Positions 47,341 to 58,767 of a stretch of DNA of 64,000 nucleotides are shown in pieces. Origin of the DNA: Siphonodentalium dalli. Taxonomy: Eukaryota; Mollusca; Scaphopoda; Gadilida; Siphonodentaliidae. The notes under the pieces were generated by a model. That model had not been told where the DNA came from. It made no database searches and saw only the letters and a list, made by a program, of their open reading frames with translations. Numbering within the stretch: the stretch's first letter is position 1; each line of letters starts with the position of its first letter. The stretch lies in the NCBI GenBank assembly GCA_032622095.1, contig CP136064.1:212116205-212180204 (forward strand), given 5' to 3'. A program made the position numbers and the translations under genes.

Positions 47341-50300
47341 TACTTCCCGATTCTTTAAGCTCTTAATTCTGCATGGATAACGTATGCCACATTGGAAGTT
47401 TGACCGATCATTACACATTGAATGAAAGTATACTTGCTGTTTATTATTATAGTCCAGAGTGATGCCCTTAATTCATATCTTATGACACCATCTTTCACAT
47501 ATTGATATGCATAATGTTTTTGCCCTAATCATACATATATTTTTATGTTAGCATCCAGATGTTCAATGGTCAATTTACCTAGGTAGCTGTCTTCGGTTTT
47601 TTTGTTTTCTTTTTCTGGATCAAAGATGTACATGCAACTACAACACATACCTTGGAGTTTTGCTAAAACTTTATACAATTCTAATCGTGCATATGCTGTA
47701 ACAAATGATGCAACACCTACATTTTGAGATAGATGTGGTACTATGGCATCTGTTTTATTTTCATAGTTGAATAACAAAAATTGATCATGTTAAAAAATTC
47801 CAACTGCTTTGATAGTAATATGTTCATCAGTTAATAACTCAAAGTATCTAGATGGTTATGAGATACATTCTGTTTTAGTAAGAATAATAGTTTGTGCCTT
47901 TTATTCCAAATGGAATTTGTCATTAATTTTGCGGACTGATGTACTCCTTAATTTTTCCAGTGTTTTTCTTTTTCAAGTTTTTTCCTTCAACCTAATAGTA
48001 ATCTTTTATGTTTTTATGTTATCACTTTTAATCAAAATTGGATATCCACTTGTTTCTTGTTTAATGTTGAAGTATTTATCAATGCAGTCCCTGTATACTT
48101 TGTTCGAACACTCAGTCCAATGCCAAATTAGATTCACTTCTAAAATTTGCTAACCAAGTTCTAATGCTTTCAATAATTGTACATGTATCCGAACTCCAAC
48201 TAAGGCACACTGATCAGTTTTATGATTATTATGTTCACTTTCATTACTGCACATGATTTAAATAATGTGCATAAATGTTATTGTTGCAATGGATTGGTAG
48301 CCCTGGAATGTACAATTTATTTAAAGGTACTCAATCCGACCAGACGCTCCTAAATTACTATTTCTTTGGCTTCAGTTGTAAAACATATTTTATTCGAGTC
48401 GAGGAACCCACCATCAAAGCTCAGATTGATCAGATATCGATTTTTGATGTTTGTTATTTCTCGAGATCTGCAGTAGTGAGTGGCATACAAACACGTGGTC
48501 AAATGGGCGGTCTTGTGAATGAAGATGGATAACTCTAAAATCAAGTGGTAATAATGATTTTATGTCCCCTATTTGTTCCTGGCTTAGAAATGTTTATTTG
48601 TTTAAGCTAGGATACAGACTGCATAGGTCAATATATTGTATTTCCTGTTTAGAATGTGGTTCTATTTCATGATACAGTTTCAGAGCAGTAGTCTTATCAC
48701 CTACAATGCATCCTTTGGTTTAATTGGATCTTGATGGAGATAGAATTGATCCAATATAGTTTGTTTGAAAGTTTGTCTTTTGTATTTTGTGTCCAATTCA
48801 TGTTGCCAGATGCTAATTAATTTTCACCGTAAGCTTTTTATTTCGGTTTCCATTTTTATGTGGGTTTTTTCATACAACTATCCCATTGATATTTATATTC
48901 CGTGGTTTATATCTGGCCAGCAAGTTGGACATCCATGGAATAGACACCCATACATTTTATATTCTGTGTTTGATTCTACATGGTAACCGTATTTTAACTT
49001 TACCACATTTAAAGCATGTTTTATGTTTATATTTTGTTTTGTGGTAATGTATTGTATCCATTCATTGCATTGCTTTCATTGAAAATGTGTACGCTTGTTG
49101 ATATCCTTCGTCTGATATTATACTTAGAGAATTATCTGAAAATCATTAGTTTTTTCTCCATGCTAGGTTACAGGTTTGAGCTAATGTTATCGCTTAATAG
49201 ATCGGATCTATTTGATCAGTTTTCATTATGCATAACCTGATACAATACCTTTCTATAACTTTTTTTAAATAAAAAATGTCCTCATCCCCTAGCTTCATAC
49301 CATTTTAGAAATTCTTTCCTATTTGCATTAATTCAGGTTTGTAGTAATTTTTAATCAATATATGGTACTTCGTGTTCTCTATTGGTAGATAAAGAATCAC
49401 ATGAATTACATATTTCATCAATGGGTTTACATATACAATTTTCACAATCAATTTGTGCAACACAAAAAATTGGTACATGAACACCAGTATCTTGCTGGCA
49501 AATAAAACAATATGAATAGTACATTTGTTTCTTTCTTTTCTTACTGTATCTGAGGTCTGGTTAAACTAATTTCTCGCAGTATTTATACTTCTTCTTTCCC
49601 GAGCAAATGTGTCTTATCTCCTTTCTGGTGACGATTTCGATACCACAATTCTCACACATGTGTACCAAGTCACAAACGGGTTTGCTTTGTCCATGTGATT
49701 TTTTTCAGATGCTTTCCAAATGTGTAAGCTCCCTTTTACATTTTGCACAGTATGTCCGTTTTCAATAGGTCATATCTGACTCTCGAAACACATGCAGCTA
49801 TAGGGGTATTGGTGATCGGACATCACAGAAATAATGAAATCCTAGAAATACTGTTATAGTTGTGATAACATCGTAGTGGATGTCATTAAAATACAAACGA
49901 ATAACTTTGCTTTCTTTCCCGCTTGTGGTTGTTAGAAAAGGAAGCCTTCATCAGACACTTGACTACGTAATTTGATGACATAGCCATGGTAGAGTTTTTC
50001 TTGTATGATTCTGTATTGCCCAAATCCACTACTACTGTCATGTAGAATACCAACTTTATCAAGTAATGTTTTTTGCAGCTTCACGTCGAGGAGATCTTGT
50101 TGGTCTTGTAATCTGTTTCCAATGCCGTTTCCATTTTGTCAGCATTACACACACATACCAACAACATGATGTTTTCATGTTGTTATCGCCAAATGCTCCA
50201 TTGTGTAATGCATGGCTTGTTGTACGGCAGGCATGTGTGTAACAGTGATATCAAATGTCATCTGACCCTCAGGGATTTTGAATTTTGTATTTTACTGTGC

Positions 50301-50610
50301 ATCTAGCAATTATTGACAAGTTAGTTCTAACCCCGGGTGAAAGATGGAAATTCTGACCTGATCTCTTGGCCCCTGCGTCACATTCATCTTTCGAAATGAT
50401 CACCAGAACTTCGAAAATTCTGTGAACATCTGGAATTGGTTGTTTGAATTCTTGAAATATAACGTCGAATTTCTCTGACGAAGCTTTGAATCTCCTCGGA
50501 TATTTGTCTGTCAAATTCTTAATGGTGCAATATTTATCATCATCAAGTTGTAATCGTTTTCTGCTCTCTCGCTCACTTTCGCTATCAGAGTAAGGTAGGA
50601 GGCGCTTCAT
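47340..50610 (-). pseudogene. Polinton protein-primed DNA polymerase B, disrupted
   Basis: N-terminus 50610-50269 (MKRLLPYSDSESERESRKR; FQEFKQPIPDVHRIFEVL). A Cys-rich zinc segment lies at about 49370-49760 (CAKCKREL, CENCGIEI, CIC, CNSCDS). A further block near 48910-48945 reads FHGCPTCWPD. The C-terminal part 47777-47529 has VASFVTAYARLELYKVL, followed by SYLGKLT; further downstream, to about 47400, is KGITLDYNNKQQVYFHSM. These match the order of Polinton family-B polymerases (about 1100-1300 residues). The catalytic YxDTDS box is not visible; the expected place reads GMCCSCMYIF. A MITE interrupts it at 48321. Numerous stops and frameshifts make it nonfunctional. Confidence 0.8.
48321..48552. 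mobile_element. MITE family A, half copy e, inside polymerase
   Basis: TTAA, then AGGTACTCAATCCGAC and the complete left arm through AACTCTAAAATCAAGTGGTA. The right arm is missing, so the copy is truncated or was inserted as a half. It shows that the MITE moved after the Polinton had settled. Confidence 0.8.
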
Positions 50611-50999
50611 TCTGAAATTACGGGTTGGCGAAAATCACGTCCAATTTATGATCGCTTACGGACATACTGCCCCACCCCTAGATCGTTATTGTTTCGACTT
50701 TATAAGGTTCCCTGTCGAAACTTTAAAAAGTTCCCAAGTTTTGTTCTGGTGGATTATGATCTTTACTGGCGTCAGCCAGACTAGAGATTCGCGACATGAT
50801 CTATTTGGGAATATTAACTTACCAAAGCTATGACCATCATCGGATTCCCGTGTACCAGTTCATATTCATTGTGAAATTATCATATTAACACAAATTATGA
50901 ACTCACAATTTAAATTAAATTTGCCATATAATGAGTACATTGACATAACTTCACGGTGACTGTCTGAGAATATTAATTAATGTATATTAAGGTAAGGAG

Positions 51000-51066
51000 A
51001 ACGCTCTTTATTATTTACATTGGCGAGAATACACCAACAGATAACTCTTTATATGTCACATAGGGA
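51000..51066 (-). repeat. Paired AAAGAGCG motif
   Basis: AACGCTCTTTATTATTTACA at 51000 and a variant AACTCTTTATATG at 51053. Confidence 0.5.
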
Positions 51067-51329
51067 ACCTGGTCTGTTTTAATGTTGAGGCGATAATTTT
51101 TACTCAGTACATCTACCCGGGGCATATATCCGGACATAAGCATTTCATTTATGTATCGGTCTATCGTGACTCCCGGAATAACACCCACTTATATGTAATG
51201 ATATCCATCCTATTTTAATTTACTGTATGTTTTCTACATATTCCAGAAAATAATGAGATGGTTTCGACTGTCAAAGTCAAGTTTTTAATCTTGATACTGG
51301 GACTGAATTGGTCATTGTCGAATGTTATC

Positions 51330-51478
51330 GTGCAAAAACACACACACTATCATCTCTCAAACGTGCAAAAAGACACCCATGATCTCTCAAACACACAAAA
51401 AGACACACATGATCTCTAAAGTGCGCAAAAAGACACACAGGATCTCTCAAACACACAAAAAGAGACACATGATCTAAA
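51330..51478. repeat. Tandem repeat, about 30-bp unit, 4-5 copies
   Basis: CAAAAAGACACACATGATCT followed by CTCAAACACA, repeated with small changes. An inverted echo, GGGTGTCCTTTTGCA and GTGACCTTTTTGCA, lies at 51640-51710. Confidence 0.9.
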
Positions 51479-51884
51479 GTGTCGATCTTCTGCGACAGTT
51501 AAACTCAACGTGAGTGGAATTCCCATTCAGATTCCCTTCATATTTCACTGTGAAATCACAAACAAATAATTATTGTAATAATAATTAACTTCCGACTAAA
51601 TTAAAATCGATTTTTTTATTAGACTTTGAGATGCTTGTGACCTTTTTGCACATTTGTGAGATCTTGGGTGCTCTTTTGCACGTTTAGGAGATCCTGGGTG
51701 TCCTTTTGCATGAAATCATGCGACAATCACATATTCAGCGAAAAATTACTTTAGAATTTTTTTTCAGAGTATATATATATAAAGCATTCAGATCGACAAT
51801 TCGCGACTATCATCTTAACCCTCCTTCAATATTATACGTACAAATAATTTGGATGTTTAATCCTTTCATGGCGGGAGCTTTTTG

Positions 51885-52085
51885 CGAAAACCCTGTGCCA
51901 ATGCATTCTCTTATATATGCGAGTCGATCACAAGTCGGCTCGCATATATACGAGAATCCATTGGCCTAACTAATTTTATATTATTTATAATTAAAAAAAA
52001 TGGTAAAAAATTGTTAGGCCAATTATTCTCTTATATATGCGAGGCGACTCGCATATATAAGAGAATGCATTGGCACAGGGTCTTT
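51885..52085. repeat. Repeat family B, copy 3 (nested hairpins)
   Basis: GCGAAAACCCTGTGCCAATG at the left and CATTGGCACAGGGTC at the right. Each half contains CTCTTATATATGCGAG and its inverse, so hairpins lie within a hairpin. The centre is AT-rich (about 51970-52010). Confidence 0.9.
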
Positions 52086-52200
52086 AATGTTGCGCTAGCG
52101 CAGCTCTTGTCATGAAAGGGTTAAATGGGCTGTTTCGCTAAACTGCATTTAATTTCGCGGGAAATTGACTGATGAAATTTAGTTCATTTTCTGTTTAATC

Positions 52201-53062
52201 CAGGATTCCCGCGGGGCCTTGGATTCAAGGAACAGCCTTGAATTTGACAAGGTGTGGTTCAAGGCCTTGAAATCCTGGAATATGGGCAATGGGCCTTGAA
52301 AAGCCTTGAATATTCGCGATACAACAACACGCCGATGATCAGTAATTAATCACCTCTTACATTTCCGGGTTTACGGTAAATGACCGCATTGAAGCGAGAT
52401 ATAAATAGCGCAGTTATATTATAATAGAGCAGCGATGTATCGAGCATTCTCATTGGCTAGTTGCAGTGACGTTGGCCAATCGCAAAGCGCGACGTATTAT
52501 CGCATGTGACTGTCGTGTCAGTCTGCTAAAATGTTGTCGTGTGTGTACTGTTTTTCGATGATTGTTTTCGATAATTACCAATAAAAAATGGGGAAATACA
52601 CATTCCAAGATTGTTGGTTAACTTCCGAAAGTTACAAAGACTGGTTAATGATCGTTCTGGGCGACAGGTATTCTGCAAAATGCAAACTTTGCCTGAAAAC
52701 ATTTAGCGTGGCGAACATGGGAAAAGCCGCGTTGGATTCCCATGTGAAATCTGACAAACATCTTAAAGTTTTGAAGGACAAAAAAAAGACGCTACCATTT
52801 GTTGATGTTTAAAAAATATATTCCTAGCTTATCTGCATTGAATTGTGTGAGTATAATAATCTGGGAAAAGAACCAGGTATTATAGTACCCAACCTGAGTA
52901 ATGTTAATAATTACTAACATGGCAATGTGTGATAGAATACTGATTAATTTATTTTAAGGCCTTGAAAATCCTTGAATTTGGGTATCAAAGGGCCTTGAAA
53001 ATAGCTGAAAAATGTCGCAAAACGGCCTTGAATTTGATCAGTCCTTGCTTGCAGGAACCCTG
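52201..53062 (+). mobile_element. Short hAT-like element
   Basis: Left end CAGGATTCCCGCGGGGCCTT; right end complement CAGGGTTCCTGCAAGCAAGG. Subterminal AAGGCCTTGAA repeats occur on both sides. TAATC flanks both ends directly (52196-52200 and 53063-53067), a 5-bp direct repeat, shorter than the usual 8 bp of hAT. The only ORF is the zinc-finger N-terminus at 52588-52812. It sits about 550 bp upstream of the receptor exon at 53610. Confidence 0.75.
52588..52812 (+). CDS. Transposon zinc-finger N-terminus (75 codons)
   Basis: MGKYTFQDCWLTSESYKDWL, then RYSAKCKLCLKTFSVANMGK, AALDSHVKSDKHLKVL and a TAA. The pattern C-x2-C ... H-x5-H with W and G between is the zinc finger found at the start of many hAT-type transposases. 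Nothing of the hAT catalytic or dimerisation domain follows inside the element. The frame is intact and the codons look normal, so the fragment could be made as a small DNA-binding protein; whether it is expressed is not known. Alternatively it is a chance survivor of an internal deletion. Confidence 0.65.
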   Translation: MGKYTFQDCWLTSESYKDWLMIVLGDRYSAKCKLCLKTFSVANMGKAALDSHVKSDKHLKVLKDKKKTLPFVDV

Positions 53063-53609
53063 TAATCGGATACGGCATTTGTTATTTGAGGCTCGAAGGT
53101 TATATACAGATTCAATCCAAACGAATATATCCCGCACGGCGGGCTAGCGTCACAAAATTCACCCACTGGGAACCCCATTCTGATTAGGTATAACGTTCTA
53201 TGGGATACCTAGGATCAGATTGAAGTTCCCCAGTTGAAGTTGGTGATGTTCACCCATTAGTCACATCGATTATGCATTTTATCTTCTGCAAATTAGCGGA
53301 TGTATAAACTAGAATGGAAAAAGTAACGAAAACAATGTAGTTTTGCTACTATAGATACGTCCCAGAAGATGAGGCCTAACAAGATTGAGTCATCAGAGTG
53401 CGAATTTTGTGATGCTGGCTATAGCCCGCTGTGCGGGGTAGTATCACTAAATTCACCCTCTGCATGGTGAACCTCAATCTTCAAATGTCAGACACACTAT
53501 ATCCAAGCTTGTCTTTAAAGCTAAGTTACTTATCGGAAACTAGTTTCCATAATGGAGAGGTTTAGATTTGAGGGCACCACTTTAAGATATCCAGCCTTAC
53601 TGATTTCAG

Positions 53610-54144
53610 AATCAACAACCTGGAACCACTGCACGATCAATACGATCAGATGTTGATTCGGGTATCCAGCGCTGGGCAGATGCGATGGGAGCCAACAGGC
53701 GTGTTCAATGTCCATTGTGACATAGATATAACATATTATCCGATGGATTGACAGAAATGTTACATCTAACTCGCCTCGTGGTCCTACTCTATCGAAGAAC
53801 TCAATATGACGCATGCCCTGGGTGCCATTCATCTGACCGACTTCCGGTTGAACGGAGAATGGGACGTGCAAAGAACATCTACACAAGAGGGCGAACTCTT
53901 TGACGGCGACACGACCATGAAACATGAAACATACTCTACGTCCAGCGAAAGACGACGTTTTATTGGCTGAATATTTTAATTCCGGCCATATTGTGCGCAG
54001 GTCTGATTCCAGGGGTGTTCATCCTTCCAATCGAATCTTGGGAGAAGGTGTCGTATGCTTTGACGTTGCTACTCGCCATAGCGGTGGTTATTACCATCAT
54101 AGCTGACCAAATACCATCAACGTCACTACACGTTAGTGTACTTG
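53610..54144 (+). pseudogene. Cys-loop receptor exon: Cys-loop, M1, M2 (disrupted)
   Basis: TGATTTCAG|A... joined to the 110-bp exon gives Ser, then INNLEPLHDQYDQMLIRVSS, GQMRWEPTGVFNVHC, and the Cys-loop CDIDITYYPMD-stop-QKC with exactly 13 positions between cysteines (53716 and 53758). Then come LASWSYSIEELNM and NGEWDVQ, and, one base out of frame, YVQRKTTFYWLNILI (M1), GVFILPIESWEKVSYALTLL and LAIAVVITIIADQIPSTS (M2), ending CTTG|gtaagt in phase 1. The Glu before the M2 Lys fits a cation channel. Loop C has no CC pair, so the subunit is non-alpha. Defects: TGA at 53749 where Trp is common in relatives, TAA at 53767, a one-base frameshift between about 53870 and 53945, and a TGA (about 53926) in the M1 frame. 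The - strand 131-codon frame here is a shadow. Confidence 0.88.
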
Positions 54145-54369
54145 GTAAGTTTTTACACATTAACGAACGAAATTAAGGATGGTCATTGGGCCTACGTCGT
54201 TGTGCCCACACTCCTTTCAAGAGTTCATTATTCTTCCTTGTTCCTCGTTTAACTTTATTTTAAGTGCGCCACATATGCACATTGGAACCTCCGTGGTTTG
54301 AGTAATATTAAAGCTCATTCGATTTTACAATATATAACCATTTCTCAGAGTGTGTGAAAGTGATATTAT

Positions 54370-54750
54370 TTCGTTAAAGTGATGTGAAACACTCCGGTAT
54401 GATGATAAAATAGAAATGGAGAATAATTTTGTTCAAAGTAGTTATTTTTACAAATATTTTTTTTCAAATTAACAACACACACCGTCATTCTTATATATTA
54501 ATTAAATGCATTGACTCTCGATGGCGAAATAATTTTCGTTAGTTTATCGCCGATAAATGCGTCCCGAATCGAGAAGTAAATATTTACAATTGAGCGTAGT
54601 TCAGACAATGTTTTCTATGGAGTGGTGTGGTCGATTTGCTCGAGATTTTCGGCGTTGTTAGTAGAATGTAACATCCCCCCAGTTGATATAGCGCCTGAAT
54701 ACTAACTTATCAGTTTCACGCACCCGAACAAGTACATAATATGTCTTTAA
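54370..54750 (+). repeat. Dispersed repeat R1, direct copy
   Basis: Inverse match of 1930-2310, with AAAGTGATGTGAAACA at one end and GTACATAATATGTCTTTAAA at the other. A short related piece, AAAGTGATGGGAAACACTCC, also occurs near 2908. Confidence 0.85.
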
Positions 54751-54865
54751 AGATGCCCTGGCCGATCTGACTTAAAATTACATCTACGTTTTCTATACCC
54801 GAAAACAATTAAATATGACCGATGGTTCCATTTATAGGCCTTATAAAAATTCTAATGATGACATC

Positions 54866-54922
54866 TTATAAAGAGCGTCCATTCTTCCGTTGCCCAAAAA
54901 CGGTTGATAATAAAGAGCGTTC
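54866..54922 (+). repeat. Paired AAAGAGCG motif
   Basis: CTTATAAAGAGCGTCCATTC and GATAATAAAGAGCGTTCTCA, 42 bp apart. Confidence 0.6.
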
Positions 54923-54961
54923 TCAGCTGTTAGCTTTTGTGATAATATTCGACGTATTACT

Positions 54962-55057
54962 TACTGATGGTTTTGTGGATTTTCGCGATGCATAGGTGAT
55001 ACAAATGATGGAGGTTGCAAGTATTTTAATATTTGTTATTTTGCCTGGTAAGCAAAA
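54962..55057 (+). repeat. Dispersed repeat R2, copy 2, with signal-peptide-like frame
   Basis: Homologous to 9870-9965. An ATG at 55005 opens MMEVASILIFVILP plus one base at CCTG|gtaagc: a short hydrophobic, signal-peptide-like segment ending in phase 1, 43 nt long, like the copy at 9913. It could be a first exon of a receptor paralogue or alternative transcript, but it lies inside the intron between exons 53610 and 58768, and may be only a repeat. Confidence 0.3.
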
Positions 55058-55149
55058 GGCGAAATATTGGCTTGGGAAATTTAGAATTATTGTCATAAAA
55101 TCGAATAAGGCACGTCTAAGCCAACTAGACCACCACATCTGTCTATTGC

Positions 55150-55606
55150 TTAAATGTACTCAATCCGATTCGATGGTCCCCATATAATCAGATTCAAACA
55201 ACAACAACAACATTTTTAGTTTAAAAATGCCGCTTCAGTTATCAGAATCGACCAATTGCCCAAACATAATACTAACCACTTTCATCTATAGTATAACATT
55301 GCCAGAAACGTGTTATTTATCAACATGTTGTTTGACAAATTATGGCCTTATTATCAACAGAAAGCCTCTTGATTTTAGAGTTATCCATCATCGTCCGCAA
55401 TTTTATCCGAGACCGTCGGCTCATCAACTGTTTACTGGGCCACTATAATAATGCTCGATGGTGAAAATAATAGATTTCAAAAATCTCTATCTAATAACTC
55501 TCTGAGCTTTGATACATGGGTTCCTTGACTCGAATCAAATATTGTTTTTATCCCCGAATCCAAATAAATAGTAATTGAGGGGCTTAATGGGATTATGCAT
55601 CTTTAA
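55150..55606. mobile_element. MITE family A, copy f
   Basis: TTAA-flanked, with termini ATGTACTCAATCCGATT and GGGATTATGCATCT. It carries CAACAACAACAAC and GATTTTAGAGTTATCCATCA and is closest to copies a and d. Length 457 bp. Confidence 0.75.
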
Positions 55607-56080
55607 TCATTCAATACCATAACACTAATCAGTCCAAATATTTTACCCTTATGAAAACATTTTACTCACTTAATGATAGTTACTTGATTGACTCATTTGT
55701 AGCGATTGCAGTGGGCGTGTTTAACAAATAGGATGTTTGTTGAATTATTCGAACATATCCAGACACGAGGTATAGACCCATCTAACATCAATACCACCCC
55801 TGCGATTACCATGGAGTTGGGTTATTGGACCACATGGGAATTATATTTTCACAGTTTATTGGTTATTTTGTGTTGTGAATGACTTATTTTTTACCATTAC
55901 CTCCATTCAGCAGTATATATGGCGACAAAATATGATTATTGCATGATCCACCTGCCAAAAGAAGAAAAAAAAGAAGAAGAAAATAATTTTGTAAAATGTG
56001 CTTAACTCCTTAGGGCTTAAGGAATGGGGCATTCGGCGTCTTCAAAAATCCCGGGGCTAGCCCCTCCCCAACCACTCTGT

Positions 56081-56083
<3 letters not shown>

Positions 56084-56124
<41 letters not shown>
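56084..56124. repeat. (CT)n microsatellite
   Basis: Pure CT run of about 40 bp. The flanking TTAAGGAATGGGGCATTCGG block is not recognised. Confidence 0.95.
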
Positions 56125-56125
<1 letters not shown>

Positions 56126-56739
56126 ACGTGAGCATACGCTGATTTCAATAAGTCGCCATGGGAGCCCATGTCATATATCTGATAATATTAACGGACCTAT
56201 TAATTTGAATGTTAAAAGCTACACGATTCATGCATTTAAATGTATGTCAGGTTATGTGGGAGTTTTATTTCTGTCACAAGCCATAAATTCTGCGCACCCT
56301 GTTGAACTCGTTGTTTTTGTAGGCTAAATTGATCAACATGATTGTGAAATCCGACTCCCATTAACCGACAACGATCGACGCCCTGACCCTGGGCTCCCAG
56401 GGGTATTTTGACTTATTATAGATTGTGTTCAGGCGTATGGTGCTGTATTGTATGCATTCTCTTCTACCATATTGTTTACACCATTGGAAAGATTAATAAA
56501 TTCTGAATTCAGCACATCACAATCTATTTCAATATCTTAAATCCAGAAAAAGTTATACAAATTGAAAACTTATTAGATTTATTATAGAAACTGCCAAAAA
56601 ATGTTACATAACGTCACAATCCCAACTTAAATACATGACGTCATATGGGCTTTAGCCAAAACAAACTCTGGGTGTTCTCTGAATACCCGACCAATAACTA
56701 AAATGCGCGGCATTGTGCGGTCTATTGGCTTATGCCATC

Positions 56740-57227
56740 TTAAAGGTACTCAATACGATAAAACTCCTCTCAATTACTATTTCAATGGCTTCGGGGGTCA
56801 AAAATATTTGATTCGAGTCGAGGAAGTCACCCGTCAAAGCTCAGATTTGTTAGATATCGATTTTAGAAATCTATTGTTTTTCATTATCGGGAATACTTTC
56901 TGGCCCAGAACTCAGTCAAAATTGCGTTATTATTACCACTTGATATTAGAGTTATCCATCCTTGTCTGTTTGAATAGATTTTGGTGTACACATCCCGAGC
57001 AGATTACGGCAGTTGAAGGCAATTATTAGTACTCATCTCGAGTAAATAACAAATTTCAAAAATCAATATCTAATAACTCTGAGCTTTGTTTGATGGGTTC
57101 CTCGACTCGAATCAAATATTTTTTACCCCCAAAGCCAAAGAAATAGTAATATAGGACCCTCTGATCGCATTGTTGTTGTTGTAATCTGTTGAGATGGGGA
57201 CCCTCTGTTCGGATTGAGTACCTTTAA
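56740..57227. mobile_element. MITE family A, complete copy g
   Basis: TTAA-flanked, with termini AGGTACTCAATACG and CGGATTGAGTACCT, 488 bp. Nearly identical in order and length to copy b, 49 kb away (CAATGGCTTCGGGGGTCAAA in both). Open frames on the two strands come from the paired arms. Confidence 0.88.
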
Positions 57228-58767
57228 AGACAAGATTCTTATCTTTATTCTTGTGTAAATCTATATAGCGTGTATAACCTTTGCGCAAAATAGTTATGAT
57301 TTAATGAACTCAGAAGTTTGTATATTATTGAACAAAACTCGTATGACATGACAGTGTTTACATCTGACAATCGTTAGCGCGAATTATATAATTTAGCGGG
57401 AATTTTTCACACAAATACCGGCCAGCCGGGTTCAAAGGGTTAACGTGGGGTTTTCTAGCAGTTCAATTCATTATATTCCCAAGAGAAAATTCAAACAAAA
57501 GTCGGTTAAAAATTTTATGTGTTTGATTGATCCGAATTATGATTATTATTGTTCTAAAAGGGTTATGACTTTATCGTCGCTATACAACACGGCGTATCGG
57601 TATAATATTCATAGAATTCTCTTGTCTGGTAAATCACATAACTATATCATGCCATGAATCTCTACTCTGGCTAACTCCTATACGGGCGGCTATTTTAGAG
57701 ATTAATGGCATGATCTAATCACATAACATTCCTTTGAGTTCGCAAAATATTTACTGATCTGGGCTAATTCAGGGTGCCATGCATGATTACGACATTTATA
57801 CGACGTATATATGCGTTCACGGATGAGATATTTGTCGGTATCCACTCAAACACACTAGATAACCGGGTCACCTTGACATTCAAATCTAATACTTCATAAT
57901 ATAATTATACTAATGCTAATGCTACTATATATGGTTAACTCGATGATTGTTATTCAAGAAATCCAGTTACGGCATAGACTCCCGTAACGACAAATCTACC
58001 TGAAAGTTTAATTTTCTATATATTCACTGCTAGCGGTGGATAACGATTATTATCTGTTAGCGATTTCTTCTATAATCTATTGTTGAGCGAATAATAAATC
58101 ATAATTACCTACATTACGTATATGCTGCATGAGCTTCATAATGGGTGTGGGGTGTTGTAGGGTCATATGGAAAGGTTCTTATGGATATTTATTTATTATC
58201 AGAAATAAGAATTTTGTGTTAGTGAACGAAAATTATCAACCAGGGTGAGTTGGTCGGAACCATAGACTGGTATCAAGTGTTCTCCGACTTATGGGAACTA
58301 TATGTTAAGTTATTTTTGGGTTTACCCTGACCAACTAAATGCTACCCCAAACATGTATCACGCACGACGAATGTCTATACATTGTGTGCTTCGTTTTTTT
58401 TTTTGGCATCCAGGTGAACCTCAGAACAGATCATGACGCAAAAACAGCAATTGATTATAGATGTATGTTGCCTCAATCACAAGAAAATGTCAGACATTAT
58501 AAAATCATAAACAGTGAAACTTGTGACACATGATCAAAGAAACCCCTATTTTCATACATTGTGATCATTCTATAACGGGTGACCGAGTCGTTTTATCTGA
58601 ATAATCAGGTTTTACTTGGCGAATTATCACGAATGTCAGTTGTGTAATGATATGTATGCACACCACCTCGTGCAAAAGCAAATACCGCGCAATTGAAATA
58701 GGCCGAATTAAGATATGCAGATGAACTTCTAAAGAACTTTTATTTAAAAAACGATTCTGTGTTTCAG
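57228..58767. other. Receptor intron, nothing further recognised
   Basis: AT-rich intronic sequence before the M3 exon. A poly-T run lies near 58393. Open frames of up to 70 codons have no domains. The last 25 nt, with GATTCTGTGTTTCAG, are the acceptor of the next exon. Confidence 0.5.

Larger units (their letters stand above)
44359..50610 (-). mobile_element. Decayed Polinton/Maverick element
   Basis: Five protein remnants in one orientation, in the order polymerase B, unknown ORFs, integrase, capsid-type protein, small basic protein, HPSQ protein. Together they define a Polinton, a large self-synthesising virus-like DNA transposon. Stops and frameshifts affect every gene, and a MITE has inserted into the polymerase. 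I could not identify terminal inverted repeats or the 6-bp target duplication. ATPase and protease genes were not seen, so part may be deleted. The span given is from the first to the last recognised coding remnant. Confidence 0.85.

Noticed and set aside
53530-53925. 131-codon - strand frame
   Set aside because: It is antisense to the receptor exon, whose + strand translation shows the Cys-loop and matching splice phases.
54370-54750. R1 repeat considered as a receptor exon
   Set aside because: Frames are interrupted and the copy at 1930 is inverted and equally noncoding.
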